Positions 5,569-7,034 of a stretch of 7,034 nucleotides of DNA are shown piece after piece. This DNA is from Syntrophomonadaceae bacterium. Its GTDB lineage: Bacteria; Bacillota; Dethiobacteria; DTU022. The position numbers were made by a program, and so were the translations under genes. The first letter of the stretch is position 1. Every line of letters starts with the position of its first letter. The notes under the pieces are model-generated. The model was given only the letters and a program-made list of their open reading frames with translations. It was not told where the DNA came from and ran no database searches. The DNA lies in NCBI GenBank assembly GCA_007127255.1, contig SKZS01000201.1:1-7034 (forward strand), given 5' to 3'.

Positions 5569-6766
5569 TGGCATTAGAGATAAAGTCGTCGTCTTAGGGA
5601 TGGGCTGCTCTGTTTTTGGTGAACGCTGGGAAGATGATTCCAGTGATTTGCTGCTGGAAGCTTACCAGGAATGCATTGCCGACGCGGGAATAGAAAAAAA
5701 AGATATCCAGGCAGCCTGGATTGGTAATCACATCGATGAAGTGAATATCGGTAAAGGTGGATGCTACCTGGCTAATACTCTACATTTGCCTTTTATACCG
5801 GTTACGCGGGTCGAAAATTTTTGTGCATCAGGCACGGAAGCATTCCGTGGAGCCTGTTACGCAGTGGCCTCAGGCGCTTATGATATTGTAATGGCTGCCG
5901 GAGTCGAAAAGCTTAAAGATGTCGGTTATGGAGGCCTGCCTGATTCACCAATCTTCGGCCAGTTAGCCAGGTTGATAAATCCAAATGCAACCGCTCCGGG
6001 TATGTTTGCCCAGCTGGCAACTGCTTATGCCAGCCGCTTCAACCTGCCGATGGAAAGAATTAAAGAAGCAATCACCCATATATCCTGGAAAAGCCATCAA
6101 AACGGCGCTAAAAATCCTCGCGCTCACCTGCGCAAAGAGATATCCGAATCACAGATTGCCGATTCACCTTTTGTGGCCTATCCATTAGGCCTTTTCGACT
6201 GCTGTGGTGTAAGTGACGGTTCGGCAATGGCTATTATAACCACTCCCGAGATTGCAAGAAAGCTGAAACCTGACCAGGAACTTGTTAAGGTTAAAGCGCT
6301 GCAGATATCGGTAAGCTCTGGTGAAGAACAGATCTTTAACCGCTGGGATGGTAGCGGTTTCATGACCACCCGCCAGGCAGCCCGTCTTGCATACGAAGAA
6401 GCGGGAATAACAAATCCGCGTGAAGAGATCAGCATGCTTGAAGTACATGATTGTTTTTCAATAACTGAAATGGTCACCATGGAAGACCTGCAGATATCAC
6501 CCCCAGGACAGGCTCCCGATGACATTATTAACGGTTTTTATGATCTGGACGGCCAGGTGCCCTGTCAAACAGATGGTGGTTTGAAATGCTTCGGACATCC
6601 TATCGGGGCATCCGGGTTGCGCATGATATATGAAGTGTATAATCAGATGCTAAAACGCTGGCCGGAAGATCGATTGGTAAATAACCCCCGTCTGGGACTG
6701 ACTCATAACCTTGGCGGCGTGCCTTCCCATAATGTCTGCAGCATCTGTATCCTTGGCACAATATAA
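5561..6766 (+). CDS. SCP2/SCPx-type thiolase (3-oxoacyl-CoA thiolase or acetyl-CoA acyltransferase)
   Basis: This 401-residue thiolase is predicted to cleave 3-oxoacyl-CoA with CoA, or to run the reverse condensation. The nucleophile is Cys88 in ENFCASGTEAFRGA. The SCP2-thiolase hallmark HDCF is at 296-299 (EVHDCFSITEM), giving His296 and Cys298; in this subfamily the HDCF cysteine takes the acid/base role of the CxG cysteine of classical thiolases. GHPIGASG at 345-352 supplies His346, and THNLGG (381-386) closes the fold. The active site thus looks complete. There is no fused SCP2 lipid-binding domain: the protein ends just after the thiolase fold. It is the last gene of the block. The overlap with the HMG-CoA-synthase-like/DUF35 gene suggests a physical complex, since thiolases of this type in archaea and in steroid-degrading bacteria (Ltp2 with ChsH2) work bound to a DUF35 domain. 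A retro-aldolase role as in Ltp2 is an alternative, but the complete thiolase residues argue for thiolysis. Confidence 0.94.
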   Translation: MADGIRDKVVVLGMGCSVFGERWEDDSSDLLLEAYQECIADAGIEKKDIQAAWIGNHIDEVNIGKGGCYLANTLHLPFIPVTRVENFCASGTEAFRGACYAVASGAYDIVMAAGVEKLKDVGYGGLPDSPIFGQLARLINPNATAPGMFAQLATAYASRFNLPMERIKEAITHISWKSHQNGAKNPRAHLRKEISESQIADSPFVAYPLGLFDCCGVSDGSAMAIITTPEIARKLKPDQELVKVKALQISVSSGEEQIFNRWDGSGFMTTRQAARLAYEEAGITNPREEISMLEVHDCFSITEMVTMEDLQISPPGQAPDDIINGFYDLDGQVPCQTDGGLKCFGHPIGASGLRMIYEVYNQMLKRWPEDRLVNNPRLGLTHNLGGVPSHNVCSICILGTI

Positions 6767-6842
6767 GTAGTGTTGTATTTGAAAACGTATGAGCTATTTA
6801 ATATGAAATACATGATCTTAGAGCCTGGGTTGGGGACAGTGG

Positions 6843-7034
6843 CTAAAAGAATGAGATAATGAAGAGCGCCAGATATCCCGTCAGAAATAAAAAGGGAGTA
6901 TCCCATGTATGTGGTGAAAAAGCTTCTGCAAGAGTCATCAGGGGCGGTATAATAATCATGGCTGCTATCAACTGCCCGGTTGTAAAATAAGCATGAAACA
7001 CGGCTAACACTATTACACTGGTAAAGAATATGCA
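6843..7034 (-). CDS. C-terminal end of a membrane protein, possibly dolichol/phytol kinase or CDP-diglyceride synthase-like; 5' end missing
   Basis: On the - strand the frame is open from the right edge to a TAG at 6845-6843, giving 63 residues. Two hydrophobic segments (about residues 1-13 and 20-36) are followed by a polar turn and a third helix (47-63) ending at Phe-Phe. The segment PLMTLAEAFSPHTWDTPF resembles the conserved C-terminal region of the polyprenol/dolichol/phytol kinase family, where a TLVEA-S-P-G-DN-TVP pattern comes before the last helix. The Asn of that pattern is Thr here. The clean run of hydrophobic segments ending at a stop, and convergence on the thiolase gene with a 76-base gap, make it a believable gene end. 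The family guess rests on a short motif and is tentative. No terminator is evident between the two convergent genes. Confidence 0.62.
   Translation of the reverse strand, partial: CIFFTSVIVLAVFHAYFTTGQLIAAMIIIPPLMTLAEAFSPHTWDTPFLFLTGYLALFIISFF

Noticed and set aside
943..6766. An anaerobic toluene (bbs-type) benzylsuccinate oxidation cluster, suggested by the acyl-CoA dehydrogenase, SDR and DUF35/thiolase combination.
   Set aside because: There is one SDR instead of a pair, the hydratase is a MaoC hydratase 2 rather than a crotonase, no CoA-transferase is seen, and the DUF35 domain is fused to a synthase-like protein.
6774..6812. TGTATTT/AAATACA inverted repeat between the convergent genes as a bidirectional terminator.
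   Set aside because: The arms are AT-rich, the loop is 25 bases and there is no T-run on either strand next to the stem.
1..7034. CRISPR arrays, insertion sequences, tRNA or rRNA genes.
   Set aside because: No spaced direct repeats, transposase motifs, terminal repeats or recognisable RNA gene sequences were seen on either strand.

Overview
The window reads like a chromosomal segment of an anaerobic, fatty- or organic-acid-degrading Firmicute (class Clostridia, for example a Desulfotomaculum-, Pelotomaculum- or Syntrophomonas-like organism). This is inferred from the strong AAAGGAG/AGGAGGT ribosome binding sites, a sigma-A-type promoter, moderate base composition with AT-rich intergenic DNA, a TTG start, and the gene families present. 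It is not a proven assignment.

Layout. Positions 3-599 hold the 3' part of a DUF554 membrane protein gene whose start lies off the left edge. A gene-free stretch of 343 bases (600-942) follows. It contains nested inverted repeats, a possible intrinsic terminator (790-816) and a good sigma-A promoter (861-889). Next is an acyl-CoA dehydrogenase gene (943-2091), followed by a possible weak terminator and a 150-base AT-rich gap with a perfect 17-base palindrome. A tight block of four genes on the + strand then runs from 2242 to 6766: an SDR dehydrogenase, a MaoC-type double-hotdog hydratase, an HMG-CoA-synthase-like protein fused to a zinc-ribbon/OB-fold (DUF35) domain, and an SCP2-type thiolase. 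At the right edge the last 63 codons of a membrane protein gene lie on the - strand (6843-7034), converging on the thiolase.

How the genes fit together. The acyl-CoA dehydrogenase would form a trans-2-enoyl-CoA, the hydratase an (R)-3-hydroxyacyl-CoA, the SDR a 3-oxoacyl-CoA, and the thiolase would cleave it (or run in reverse). The SDR and hydratase match the two catalytic domains of eukaryotic peroxisomal multifunctional enzyme type 2 (MFE-2), split at the domain linker. The thiolase matches SCPx, the partner of MFE-2 in peroxisomal oxidation of branched-chain and bile-acid side chains. The set therefore looks like a bacterial, operon-encoded counterpart of that pathway.

The least ordinary member is the HMG-CoA-synthase-like/DUF35 fusion. 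It keeps the acyl-accepting cysteine, but by eye it has lost the Glu, His and Asn that do the chemistry in HMG-CoA synthases and KAS III. It overlaps the thiolase gene by 8 bases. This recalls the archaeal thiolase/HMG-CoA synthase/DUF35 channelling complex, here fused and with an altered active site. The true substrate cannot be read from the sequence.
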